The position numbers and the translations under genes were made by a program. From Anaerobacillus alkalilacustris (GTDB lineage Bacteria; Bacillota; Bacilli; Bacillales; Anaerobacillaceae), in NCBI RefSeq assembly GCF_001866005.1, contig NZ_MLQR01000004.1, forward strand, positions 124,001 to 188,000: a DNA stretch of 64,000 bases. The letters are read 5' to 3'. The notes under the pieces are model-generated. The model had not been told where the DNA came from. It saw nothing but the letters and a program-made list of their open reading frames with translations, and did no database searches. Of this stretch, positions 8,716 to 16,479 are shown piece after piece; within the stretch, counting starts at the first letter, position 1; every line of letters begins with the position of its first letter.

Positions 8716-11132
8716 ACATCTTCCCTCCCGGTCATTCTTAATTTAACTAAAACGACAATACCTAATGCAGCAATAGCTAGTACTAGTACTTCTAACATCG
8801 TATCAAGTCCACGGAAATCTACTAAGATAACATTGACCACATTTTTTCCGCCAGCTAATTCATATGAATTTTCAATAAAATAGTTCGATATTGGTTGAAT
8901 AGGATTTGCATAACTCATTGCATGAGCACTAAGTGCAGTAAGTGTTACGACAGCTCCAACTCCTATTGATACTAGTAAGTTAGTCAACTTAAATCGTGGT
9001 GTAAACTTTTCCCTTCTAAGCTCAGGCAAATGATAAAAAGCTAAAAGGAATAATACAACCATTACTGTTTCTACTAATAACTGTGTTAATGCTAAGTCTG
9101 GTGCGCGGAATACAACAAATAATAGTGCAACTAGAAAACCAATAACACCAGTCGCAATAATAGCTGTAATTCTATGCGAAATAAAAGGCAAGAGTACAGT
9201 TGTAGCAAGTAGAACAATTACTAAAATGAAAACATAAGGTGAAACTTCTGCAATATTGACTAAGTCAATTGCAAATATATTATATTTCACCATCGTATAG
9301 CCCATTAATCCAACGATAAATACGCCCATAAAGACAAAGTAGTCTCTAAGTAAGCCAGTCATTTGCATATTAGTAACTTTGGTCGATCCAGAAACAATCC
9401 AAACGAGCGAGTTATCATATACCCAATTCAAAGGGTCTCTTTCTTTCAGGAAGAATGTTGTCTCTGACCATTTTTTTAAGTTTAAAAATACAAGAGCTCC
9501 AAATAACACAACGCCAATGGTCATGAATAATTCAGTATTAAATCCATGCCAATGATAAATATTTACATAGAAGCGCTCTCCTTCTGCCAAGACATTTGGT
9601 AGTATTGAAGCCATCGTTGGTTCAATAATTGTATAGGCAAGAAGATTTGGAAATAATCCAAAAATAATTACTAGTGAAGCTAGAATAATTGGTGGTATTA
9701 ACAAACCGATCGGTGCTTCATGAACTTCTTTTTCTAGCTTTTCTGGTTTAAACTTACCTAAGAATGTACGTACAAACATGAGCATACAATAGGCAAATGT
9801 AAATATACTAGCAACCCAAGCGATGATTGGGAAAAGTATTCCGAGTGTTTGCATGTTAAAAATATCCAAAGTTGTTGCATTAATAGCAGCTGTAAAAAAC
9901 ATTTCCTTACTTAAGAATCCGTTAAAAGGCGGAATTCCAGCCATTGAAAGAGTACCGATCAAAGCGACTGTAAAAGTAATTGGCATGATCGTCATTAGTC
10001 CGCCAAGTTTTCGGATATCTCTTGTTCCTGTTTCGTGATCGACAATTCCAACGATCATAAACAGACTACCTTTAAACGTTGCATGGTTAATTAAGTGAAA
10101 TACTGCTGCTAAAGTGGCTGTATAATATAAAGTGCCTACAACAGCAACATCGTAATGGAAAGCAGCAGACCCGAGTCCAATTAATGACATAATCAGACCT
10201 AATTGGCTAATTGTTCCAAAGGCTAATATTGCTTTTAAATCTTTTTGTCGTATAGCGGATACAGACCCCCATATCAAAGTGAAGATACCAAATCCTGAAA
10301 CAATCCAAAACCATTGTGGTGCAGCTCCGAAAACAGGTGTTAGACGAGCGACTAAATAAATCCCTGCTTTAACCATTGTTGCAGAATGTAAATATGCACT
10401 AACTGGTGTTGGCGCTTCCATTGCATCTGGTAACCAAATGTGAAATGGAAACTGAGCAGACTTTGTAAAAGCACCCGCTAATACACATAACATAGCCGGA
10501 ATAAATAATGGGTTTGTAATAATAACGTCTGCTTGAGAAATGATTTCACGGATACTAAAAGTGTTGGTCATTACATAAAGTAATGAAAAACCAGCTAACA
10601 TCGCAAAACCGCCTGATACAGTAATAAGCATTGATTTTTGAGCGCCATAACGAGAGCGTTCTTTGTGGAACCAATATGCAATTAATAAGGAAGAAGCTAA
10701 GCTCGTAAGTTCCCAGAAAACATAAATAACGATTAAGTTGTCGGATAAAACGACACCTAGCATCGCACCCATGAACATTAGTAAGTATACGTAGAAGTTA
10801 CCTAAAGCTTCTTTTTTCTTGTTGTATAAATAATAGATAGAATACAATACAACAAGTGTTCCGATTCCTGTGATTAATAAAGCGAACAATAGACTTAAAC
10901 CGTCTAAATATATATCAAAGTGCATTCCTAATGACGGTACCCAAGGTTGTTGTTCGTGTATTGTATCACCTCGTGAAATAATTGGTAGATACTGAATGAA
11001 GTAAATAAATAATGTTAATGGTAGGATCATGACGAACCAACCAGTATGTACTTGACGAATATACTTGAATAAAAAAGGAACTAGTATAGCCAAGACAAAA
11101 GGTGCTAATACAACGAGATGTAACAATGACAA
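8712..11132 (-). CDS. mrpA: Mrp antiporter subunit A
   Basis: Largest Mrp subunit, 806 residues and about 20 membrane helices. The N-terminal two thirds resemble NuoL (VFWELTSLASSLLIAYW, then AFTKSAQFPFHIWLPDAMEA and GIPPFNGFLSKEMFF). The C-terminal part carries the MrpA-specific domain (FRAPDLALTQLLVETVMVV). Mrp exchanges cytoplasmic Na+ for H+ and is central to pH homeostasis in alkaliphiles. The start is TTG 11132 with AGGGGG eight bases upstream; a weak start could limit expression. It is first in the operon mrpABCDEFG, read leftward. Confidence 0.94.
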   Translation of the reverse strand: MSLLHLVVLAPFVLAILVPFLFKYIRQVHTGWFVMILPLTLFIYFIQYLPIISRGDTIHEQQPWVPSLGMHFDIYLDGLSLLFALLITGIGTLVVLYSIYYLYNKKKEALGNFYVYLLMFMGAMLGVVLSDNLIVIYVFWELTSLASSLLIAYWFHKERSRYGAQKSMLITVSGGFAMLAGFSLLYVMTNTFSIREIISQADVIITNPLFIPAMLCVLAGAFTKSAQFPFHIWLPDAMEAPTPVSAYLHSATMVKAGIYLVARLTPVFGAAPQWFWIVSGFGIFTLIWGSVSAIRQKDLKAILAFGTISQLGLIMSLIGLGSAAFHYDVAVVGTLYYTATLAAVFHLINHATFKGSLFMIVGIVDHETGTRDIRKLGGLMTIMPITFTVALIGTLSMAGIPPFNGFLSKEMFFTAAINATTLDIFNMQTLGILFPIIAWVASIFTFAYCMLMFVRTFLGKFKPEKLEKEVHEAPIGLLIPPIILASLVIIFGLFPNLLAYTIIEPTMASILPNVLAEGERFYVNIYHWHGFNTELFMTIGVVLFGALVFLNLKKWSETTFFLKERDPLNWVYDNSLVWIVSGSTKVTNMQMTGLLRDYFVFMGVFIVGLMGYTMVKYNIFAIDLVNIAEVSPYVFILVIVLLATTVLLPFISHRITAIIATGVIGFLVALLFVVFRAPDLALTQLLVETVMVVLFLLAFYHLPELRREKFTPRFKLTNLLVSIGVGAVVTLTALSAHAMSYANPIQPISNYFIENSYELAGGKNVVNVILVDFRGLDTMLEVLVLAIAALGIVVLVKLRMTGREDV

Positions 11133-11428
11133 TTTATATACCCCCTATTCTTAAAAGTTAATCATAATCAAGTTTTACAATCCCTCACATAGTCCAATAA
11201 AATTATATACCAAAATTTATTCTCTTGCATCTGCCTTACTATTAGCATAACCCCTTATTAAAAAAAGTTATTAAATAAGAAGAAACTAAGGTGAAAATTT
11301 CAAAAAAAAATTTTTTTTATTATAAAAAACTTTGTTTTAGAAATTTTCTGAACTTTTTATTTATGTATAAAATTCTCTTATAAACATCATCCTTATATTA
11401 ATCAGAAAGTAAAAGGGTGAAATAAAAT
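11133..11428. other. divergent spacer between mrpA and a small membrane gene
   Basis: This 296-base, very AT-rich spacer should hold the mrp promoter (minus strand) and that of the 11,429 gene. On the minus strand TATAAT occurs in ATTTTGGTATATAATTTT (about 11,200), but the matching -35 is weak. A run of A and T lies around 11,305-11,330. I assign no promoter firmly. Confidence 0.4.
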
Positions 11429-11620
11429 ATGTTGAAAAAAGCATTAGTTGCACTAGGGATATTTACTATACTATTTATTAGTGCATGGTGGGTAAATGAG
11501 ATAAATGAAAAAAGATATTATATAGATGAACAAAACGAACAAATTCAACTACTAATGGTTGATGAGGAAGAGAGATTTGAACGATTTAAGCCAAGAGAAT
11601 ATATTAAAATAAGAAGGTGA
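11429..11620 (+). CDS. small single-span membrane protein of unknown function
   Basis: 63 residues. One hydrophobic segment (about residues 4-21, ALVALGIFTILFISAWWV) is followed by a charged tail rich in E, K and R, so it probably sits in the membrane. I do not recognise a family. It has a good Shine-Dalgarno site (AAGGGTGA) before ATG and a strong terminator at its stop, which supports a real single-gene unit. It is divergent from mrpA. Confidence 0.7.
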   Translation: MLKKALVALGIFTILFISAWWVNEINEKRYYIDEQNEQIQLLMVDEEERFERFKPREYIKIRR

Positions 11621-11645
11621 GCCAAGGCTCACCTTCTTATTTTAT
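11606..11645 (+). terminator. strong terminator of the 63-residue gene, overlapping its stop
   Basis: AATAAGAAGGTGAGCC and GGCTCACCTTCTTATT form a stem of about 16 bp with a two-base AA gap (tight loop), followed by a T-run. The TGA stop lies in the left arm. The A-run on the left also allows termination of leftward transcripts. Confidence 0.9.
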
Positions 11646-11699
11646 TGACAGTTGATTAACATTAGCGCTTACGAGTCCGTTCATTTCAGTTAAGCAACA

Positions 11700-11841
11700 T
11701 TATGAAGTTTTCTTTACTCGATCTAGTAAAGATCTTCTTTCTATTTCTTCTTTTATTAACATGATAAAATCATTGCTAAGTTTCAATTCGATGGCTTTGT
11801 AATATGTTTCAATTAGAAGTTCGTTAGATAGGCTTTTCATT
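11700..11841 (-). pseudogene. sda: Sda checkpoint protein gene with a one-base frame break
   Basis: Sda is a 46-residue inhibitor of the sporulation kinase KinA. Read leftward from ATG 11841, MKSLSNE matches the Sda start; after one extra A (in GAAACTT, near 11,820) the next frame gives [18 protein letters not shown] and then EEIERRSL, the Sda body. As written, the ATG frame stops after ten codons, and no start codon exists in the body frame. Either the gene is broken or one A is a sequence error. The position ahead of yqeH and the DnaA boxes upstream match sda of B. subtilis. A Shine-Dalgarno GGAGGTG lies 24 bases from ATG across a perfect hairpin. Confidence 0.8.
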
Positions 11842-11848
11842 TTATTAC

Positions 11849-11864
11849 TGCACTAATGCAGTTT
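11849..11864 (-). promoter_or_regulatory. hairpin between the sda Shine-Dalgarno site and start codon
   Basis: On the minus strand ACTGCA-TTAG-TGCAGT is a perfect 6-bp stem with a four-base loop. It sits between GGAGGTG and ATG 11841. When folded it shortens the 24-base gap to roughly eight bases, which is normal spacing. When open, initiation should be poor. Confidence 0.6.
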
Positions 11865-11982
11865 CACCTCCCAAATTAATATTTCGCATTGTCATATATA
11901 TTGTTTTCGTTTCATATAGTAATAAGTTAATATTTAGTAATTAAATATTAACATGTCCTATAAAATGGAACAACCGTTCGAA

Positions 11983-12081
11983 ATATCCACATTAACAGGT
12001 GGATAACATGTTAGTAACCTGTTTATAGTTATGATTGAACCTAGTGTGTATCGTGTGAATTTGTGCATAAAGTTATCCACA
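11983..12081. promoter_or_regulatory. cluster of four DnaA boxes upstream of sda
   Basis: Matches to TTATNCACA: ATATCCACA (11,983-11,991, plus), TTATCCACC (11,998-12,006, minus), TTATGCACA (12,062-12,070, minus) and TTATCCACA (12,073-12,081, plus). Two are exact and two have one mismatch, all within 99 bases. In B. subtilis DnaA directly controls sda, so a cluster 140-240 bases upstream of the sda start fits that role. Confidence 0.8.
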
Positions 12082-12424
12082 CTGTAGACCACTGGAAAAA
12101 AATGTCGAAAACTTTTTGGTTTGCATTCGTTTTTTATAACTTAAGAATTTTGAATTGGTAAGTTGTTAACTTGTTAACTTTATATAGTTTGTCGTTTTCT
12201 GATTAATAAATACGTAATTCACTAAAGTGATAAAATTAAAAAGATTGAAACATCTACTAGATTTGAATTATAATATATATTTTGTAATAGATATTTATTA
12301 AAATTGTGTTTAAGACGGTATTTACTATGACTATAGTGGAGAATTGTTGTTTTTTCATATATGGGTTCTATCTTGTAAATACTAAAAAATATAATTGATA
12401 TACATAAATTAGGAGGAAAATCTG
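12082..12424. other. AT-rich spacer where yqeG would be expected
   Basis: 343 bases with no credible gene on either strand. B. subtilis has yqeG (a HAD phosphatase) directly before yqeH; nothing like it is here. AGTTGTTAACTTGTTAACTT near 12,160 is a short repeated palindrome. The yqeH promoter presumably lies here but is not clear. Confidence 0.5.
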
Positions 12425-13528
12425 TTGATTGAACGTGAATTAATTTGTTCAGGCTGTGGGGTAAAGATTCAAACAGAAAACAAGGTTGAGTTAGGGTATA
12501 CACCAAAGTCAGCATTAGAAAAAGAAGTACTTATTTGTCAAAGATGCTTTCGATTAAAACACTATAATGAAGTGCAAGATGTTGCATTAACGGATGATGA
12601 TTTCTTAAAAATTTTAAATGAGTTAGGTAGACGTGATGCATTAATTGTAAAAATTGTTGATATCTTTGATTTCAATGGTAGTTGGTTACCAGGTCTCCAT
12701 CGCTTTGTTGGTAATAATAAAGTACTTTTAGTCGGAAACAAAGTTGATTTATTACCAAAAGGTTTAAACCATAACAAATTAATTAATTGGATGAAATATT
12801 CATCAAAACAGTTGGGATTGAAGCCAGAGGATGTATTTTTAATTAGTGCACATAAGCGTCAAGGGATTTTGGAACTTGCAGATGCCATTGAGAACTATAG
12901 AGGGAAAAAAGATGTTTATGTTGTTGGATGTACAAATGTTGGAAAATCAACCTTTATTAATACCTTAATTAGAGAGTTTGGTGGCGATGAAGAACAGTTT
13001 ATTACAACTTCCCATTTCCCAGGCACGACACTAGATATGATTGATATACCATTAGATGATGGAAGTTCATTATACGATACCCCTGGGATTATTAATCATC
13101 ACCAAATGGCACATTTTGTTACAAAAAGTGAATTGAAATTAATTACTCCTAAAAAAGAGATTAAGCCAAAGGTGTTTCAGTTAAATGAAAAACAAACTCT
13201 TTTTTTCGGAGGCTTGGCTCGTCTTGATTACCTATCTGGTGGGAGAAATTCACTTATTTGTTATGTGTCTAATGATATAAGTATTCATCGAACAAAGCTT
13301 GAAAAAGCTGATGAACTCTATCAAAATCATCTTGGTGAAATGTTACAGCCTCCGGGTAAGGAAGTTGAGAATTTCCCTCCTTTAGTTAGACACGAATTTA
13401 AAATCAATGAAGAAAAAAGTGATATTGTTTTTTCGGGTCTTGGTTGGGTAACCGTTGAAAATACTGGACGAGTAGCTGCCTATGCGCCAAGGGGAGTTTC
13501 AGTTTCAGTAAGAAAAGGACTAATTTAA
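12425..13528 (+). CDS. yqeH: circularly permuted GTPase for 30S ribosome assembly
   Basis: YqeH helps small-subunit ribosome maturation. The 367 residues start with a four-cysteine zinc finger (C8, C11, C38, C41). GTPase motifs follow in permuted order: G4 NKVD (105-108), G5 SAHK (about 141), G1 GCTNVGKS (168-175), then G3 DTPG (218-221). This order defines the family. The start is TTG 12425, with AGGAGG eight bases upstream. It opens the yqeH-to-yqeM cluster, though a 321-base gap with repeat R1 separates it from aroE. Confidence 0.95.
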   Translation: MIERELICSGCGVKIQTENKVELGYTPKSALEKEVLICQRCFRLKHYNEVQDVALTDDDFLKILNELGRRDALIVKIVDIFDFNGSWLPGLHRFVGNNKVLLVGNKVDLLPKGLNHNKLINWMKYSSKQLGLKPEDVFLISAHKRQGILELADAIENYRGKKDVYVVGCTNVGKSTFINTLIREFGGDEEQFITTSHFPGTTLDMIDIPLDDGSSLYDTPGIINHHQMAHFVTKSELKLITPKKEIKPKVFQLNEKQTLFFGGLARLDYLSGGRNSLICYVSNDISIHRTKLEKADELYQNHLGEMLQPPGKEVENFPPLVRHEFKINEEKSDIVFSGLGWVTVENTGRVAAYAPRGVSVSVRKGLI

Positions 13529-13569
13529 ATTGTATAGATCCATCTTAAAGAAATGTTTTATTTAAATAA

Positions 13570-13817
13570 GAATTTATAAATTTCTTTGGAAATTGTCTAG
13601 CTCCAGGCGCCTACGAGCTCGGTCACTTCAGTCAAGTTTCTGACTTCAATGACTTCTTGGATTCATTCTTTGAAGATACTTCATGCTACTTTGTTTCGAG
13701 GAAGTCTACTTCGAAGCATTGCAGTTAGACGCAGAAGCACGCGGAAGCCAAAGAGCGGCTTCTGTCAAAGGCCTTCCAGTGCCTTTCGCTCGTGACCAAG
13801 GCGCTTGCGCTTTTCTT
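13570..13817 (+). repeat. R1 dispersed repeat, copy 1
   Basis: It begins near GAATTTATAAATTTCT, passes through GTCTAGCTCCAGGCGCC and GAGCTCGGTCACTTCAG, and ends with CTCGTGACCAAGGCGCTTG then CGCTTTTCTT. The same ordered blocks recur at 47,763-48,479 (inverted), 57,831-57,981 and 58,250-58,486. It fills the yqeH-aroE spacer and ends about 33 bases before the aroE start. It has GC-rich segments unlike its surroundings. It is probably a non-autonomous mobile element. Confidence 0.85.
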
Positions 13818-13849
13818 ATTATCAAAATACTAATGAAAGTGGTGATAGT

Positions 13850-14689
13850 ATGAATAAACTTTATGGTATTATTGGATATCCTATTGGTCATTCAATGTCA
13901 CCTCTTATGCATAATGATGCGTTTTTACAACTTGGATTAAACGGATATTATCACGCTTTTAATGTACGAGAGGATCAATTAAAGGAAACGATTGCGGCTT
14001 TTCGTTTACTAAATGTTTCTGGTTTTAATGTAACAATTCCTCATAAAGTCAGTATAATGGAATACTTAGATGAAGTTGATGCGGAAGCAAAACAAATCGG
14101 GGCAGTAAATACGGTTGTTAATGTTGATGGGCGTCTCATTGGTTATAATACTGATGGTAAGGGATATTTAAAATCGCTTTTAGAAGTTATAGTTAAGCCT
14201 TTAGAAGAAAGTACCGTATTAGTAATAGGTGCTGGAGGAGCAGCTAGAGGAGTTGTTTCGGCATTGATGAATTATGGTGTAGCTCAACTTATGATTGCAA
14301 ATCGAACGGATGAAAAAGCCACTCAAATAAAGAATGATTACGGACAAAAGAATATAGAGGTTATTTCTTTTGAAGAAGCAGAATCTAATATAGGGGTGTT
14401 CGATATTCTTATAAACACTACATCCGTTGGGATGAGCCCTAATATTGAGAATATTCCTTTGTCTGTTGAAAAGATTAAACAGAATGTAGTCTTAAGTGAT
14501 TTGATTTACAATCCATTGAAAACAAGATGGTTACAGTTAGGAGAAGAAAAAGGTGCCATCATCCATAATGGTGTTGGTATGTTTGTAGAGCAGGGAGCTC
14601 TCGCATTTCAAAAATGGACAGGTTTAAATCCAGACACAAAAAAAATGAAAGAAATAGTACTGAAACAATTAGGAGGATCTTCATGTTAA
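13850..14689 (+). CDS. aroE: shikimate dehydrogenase
   Basis: Reduces 3-dehydroshikimate to shikimate with NADPH (aromatic amino acid pathway). The 279 residues show the substrate block SMSPLMHNDAF, NVTIPHK with the catalytic Lys, and the nucleotide-binding loop VIGAGGAARGV. The frame runs open to 13805, but those codons read the tail of repeat R1; ATG 13850 has GGTGAT upstream and gives the normal N terminus MNKLYGIIGYPIGHS. The stop overlaps the yqeI start. Confidence 0.95.
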   Translation: MNKLYGIIGYPIGHSMSPLMHNDAFLQLGLNGYYHAFNVREDQLKETIAAFRLLNVSGFNVTIPHKVSIMEYLDEVDAEAKQIGAVNTVVNVDGRLIGYNTDGKGYLKSLLEVIVKPLEESTVLVIGAGGAARGVVSALMNYGVAQLMIANRTDEKATQIKNDYGQKNIEVISFEEAESNIGVFDILINTTSVGMSPNIENIPLSVEKIKQNVVLSDLIYNPLKTRWLQLGEEKGAIIHNGVGMFVEQGALAFQKWTGLNPDTKKMKEIVLKQLGGSSC

Positions 14690-14973
14690 CAGGAAAACAA
14701 AAACGATATTTACGATCTCAAGCTCATCATTTAAATCCTATTTTCCAAGTGGGAAAGGGATGTGTAAATGAAAATATGGTACAACAAATAGAGGATGCAC
14801 TTGAAGTAAGAGAATTAATAAAAGTTAGTGTTTTACAAAATTGTGAGATGGATAAAGATGAAGTAGCAAAGGAAATCTCTACTGGTGCAAAGGCTGAATT
14901 AGTACAGATTATTGGGAATACAATTGTACTTTATAAAGAATCGAAAGAAAATAAATCGATACAACTACCTTAA
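14683..14973 (+). CDS. yqeI: YhbY/CRM-family RNA-binding protein
   Basis: A 96-residue protein with a single CRM domain, thought to bind pre-50S ribosome particles. The N terminus (MLTGKQKRYLRSQAHHLNPI) and GKGCVNENMVQQIEDALEVR are typical. Its ATG lies inside the last codons of aroE, and its Shine-Dalgarno AGGAGG is within aroE coding sequence, so it is translationally coupled. The frame is open further upstream, but that is aroE in another frame. Confidence 0.93.
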   Translation: MLTGKQKRYLRSQAHHLNPIFQVGKGCVNENMVQQIEDALEVRELIKVSVLQNCEMDKDEVAKEISTGAKAELVQIIGNTIVLYKESKENKSIQLP

Positions 14974-14990
14974 TAAAGGGGGGAGGATCT

Positions 14991-15569
14991 TTGAAAAGGA
15001 TAGGAATTATTGGTGGTACTTTTGATCCTCCGCATTTTGGTCATTTATTAATTGCTGAACAAGCGTTGGAAGAATGTGAGTTAGATGAGGTTTGGTTCAT
15101 GCCTACTAGAATCCCACCACATAAACAAGGTAGTAATTTGTGTACTGATGAAGAACGAATAGAAATGGTCGAAAGAGCAATAGAAAGTAACCCTTCCTTT
15201 CGACTTATGTTGGTTGAATTTGAGCGACAAGGACCATCATATACGATTGATACAATAAAGGAACTAAGGAGCAGATATAAAGATCATAGTTTTTATTTTA
15301 TTATTGGTGGAGACATGATTGAATATTTACCGAAGTGGAAAGATATTGATGAGCTACTTTTAATGATTACTTTTGTGGGGGTAAAACGTCCTGGTCATCC
15401 TTGTAAGTCATTATATAGTAACGATGTTATCCTTATAGAGGCGCCGCAGCTAGAAATCTCTTCAACAGAAATAAGGGAGCGGTTATTTAATGGCCGTTCA
15501 GTTCGTTATCTGCTTCCAGACTCGGTGATTTGTTATATTAAGGAGCAGGGGATATATGGAAAAGGATAA
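14991..15569 (+). CDS. nadD: nicotinate-nucleotide adenylyltransferase
   Basis: Transfers AMP from ATP to nicotinate mononucleotide in NAD synthesis. The 192 residues hold the nucleotidyltransferase motif GGTFDPPHFGHLL near the N terminus and the C-terminal ISSTEIRERL motif. The start is TTG 14991 after GGGGGGAGG. It overlaps yqeK by 14 bases. The length is normal. Confidence 0.95.
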   Translation: MKRIGIIGGTFDPPHFGHLLIAEQALEECELDEVWFMPTRIPPHKQGSNLCTDEERIEMVERAIESNPSFRLMLVEFERQGPSYTIDTIKELRSRYKDHSFYFIIGGDMIEYLPKWKDIDELLLMITFVGVKRPGHPCKSLYSNDVILIEAPQLEISSTEIRERLFNGRSVRYLLPDSVICYIKEQGIYGKG

Positions 15570-16119
15570 AGCATTATGTATTGTTAAAGAAAAACTTCCT
15601 AATAAACGCTATGTTCATACGTTAGGGGTATTAGAAACTGCGGTTAATTTAGCACAAAAATATGGTGTTGATCAAAAGAAGGTTGAATTAGCAGCTGTTT
15701 TTCATGATTATGCAAAATTTCGCCCGATTGATGAAATGAAACAAATCGTAGTTAATGAAAATATGGACGATGCGCTATTGCTCTATGGTGAGGAGTTATT
15801 ACATGGTCCAGTAGGAGCTTATTTAGTTAAACAGGAATTTGGGATTAAGGATGAGGATATTTTAGATGCCATCCGATATCATACAACTGGTCGGCCAAAT
15901 ATGACATTACTTGAAAAAATCATCTATATTGCTGATTATATTGAACCTAATCGAAGTTTTAAAGGAGTAGAAGAAGTACGAGAATTAGCACAGCAGGATA
16001 TAGACGCTGCACTTATTACTTCTATTTCAAATACGATAAATTTTTTAATGAAAAAAAAGCAACCTGTATTTCCAGCTACTTTGGCTGCTTATAATTATTT
16101 GATATTAAAGGAGGAATAA
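15556..16119 (+). CDS. yqeK: YqeK HD-domain Ap4A hydrolase
   Basis: 187-residue HD-superfamily phosphohydrolase that cleaves diadenosine tetraphosphate symmetrically to ADP. Metal ligands are visible in HTLG, the HD pair in VFHDYAKFRP, HGPVGAYLV, and AIRYHTTG with ADYIEP. It begins inside the nadD 3' end and is followed six bases later by rsfS. In some bacteria nadD and yqeK are fused, which agrees with their coupling here. Confidence 0.93.
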   Translation: MEKDKALCIVKEKLPNKRYVHTLGVLETAVNLAQKYGVDQKKVELAAVFHDYAKFRPIDEMKQIVVNENMDDALLLYGEELLHGPVGAYLVKQEFGIKDEDILDAIRYHTTGRPNMTLLEKIIYIADYIEPNRSFKGVEEVRELAQQDIDAALITSISNTINFLMKKKQPVFPATLAAYNYLILKEE

Positions 16120-16125
16120 TTTAGT

Positions 16126-16479
16126 ATGATAGAAAATAAAATATTGGAATTGGCAGTTAAAGCTGCAGATGATAAAAAAGCCGAAAATATCGTTATACTT
16201 AATATGAAGGGAATATCTTTAATTTCGGATTACTTTTTAATTTGTCACGGAAACTCAGAAAAACAAGTTCAAGCAATTGCTACAGAAATTAAAAAGTCTG
16301 CGCAAGAGAATGACATTGAACTAAAGAGGTTGGAAGGTTATGATCAGGCACGTTGGGTATTAATTGACCTTGATGACGTTGTTGTTCACGTTTTCCATAA
16401 AGAGGAGAGAGTTTATTATAACTTAGAAAAACTTTGGGGAGATGCACCAACAATCGACTTAGAAGGGGTTCTAAAATAA
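16126..16479 (+). CDS. rsfS: ribosomal silencing factor RsfS
   Basis: 117-residue RsfS/Iojap protein that binds uL14 on the 50S subunit and blocks joining with 30S. Family blocks are GISLISDYFLICHGNSEKQV, RLEGYDQARWVLIDLDDVVV and HVFHKEERVYYNLEKLWGDA. GGAGGAAT precedes the start. The stop overlaps the ATG of the next gene by one base (TAATG). Confidence 0.94.
   Translation: MIENKILELAVKAADDKKAENIVILNMKGISLISDYFLICHGNSEKQVQAIATEIKKSAQENDIELKRLEGYDQARWVLIDLDDVVVHVFHKEERVYYNLEKLWGDAPTIDLEGVLK

Noticed and set aside
12222..12515. Minus-strand ORF of 97 codons as a possible yqeG remnant
   Set aside because: It overlaps the yqeH start, is AT-driven, and shows none of the HAD phosphatase motifs.
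13706..13891. Minus-strand ORF across R1 copy 1
   Set aside because: It reads repeat sequence and the aroE start in reverse; no support.
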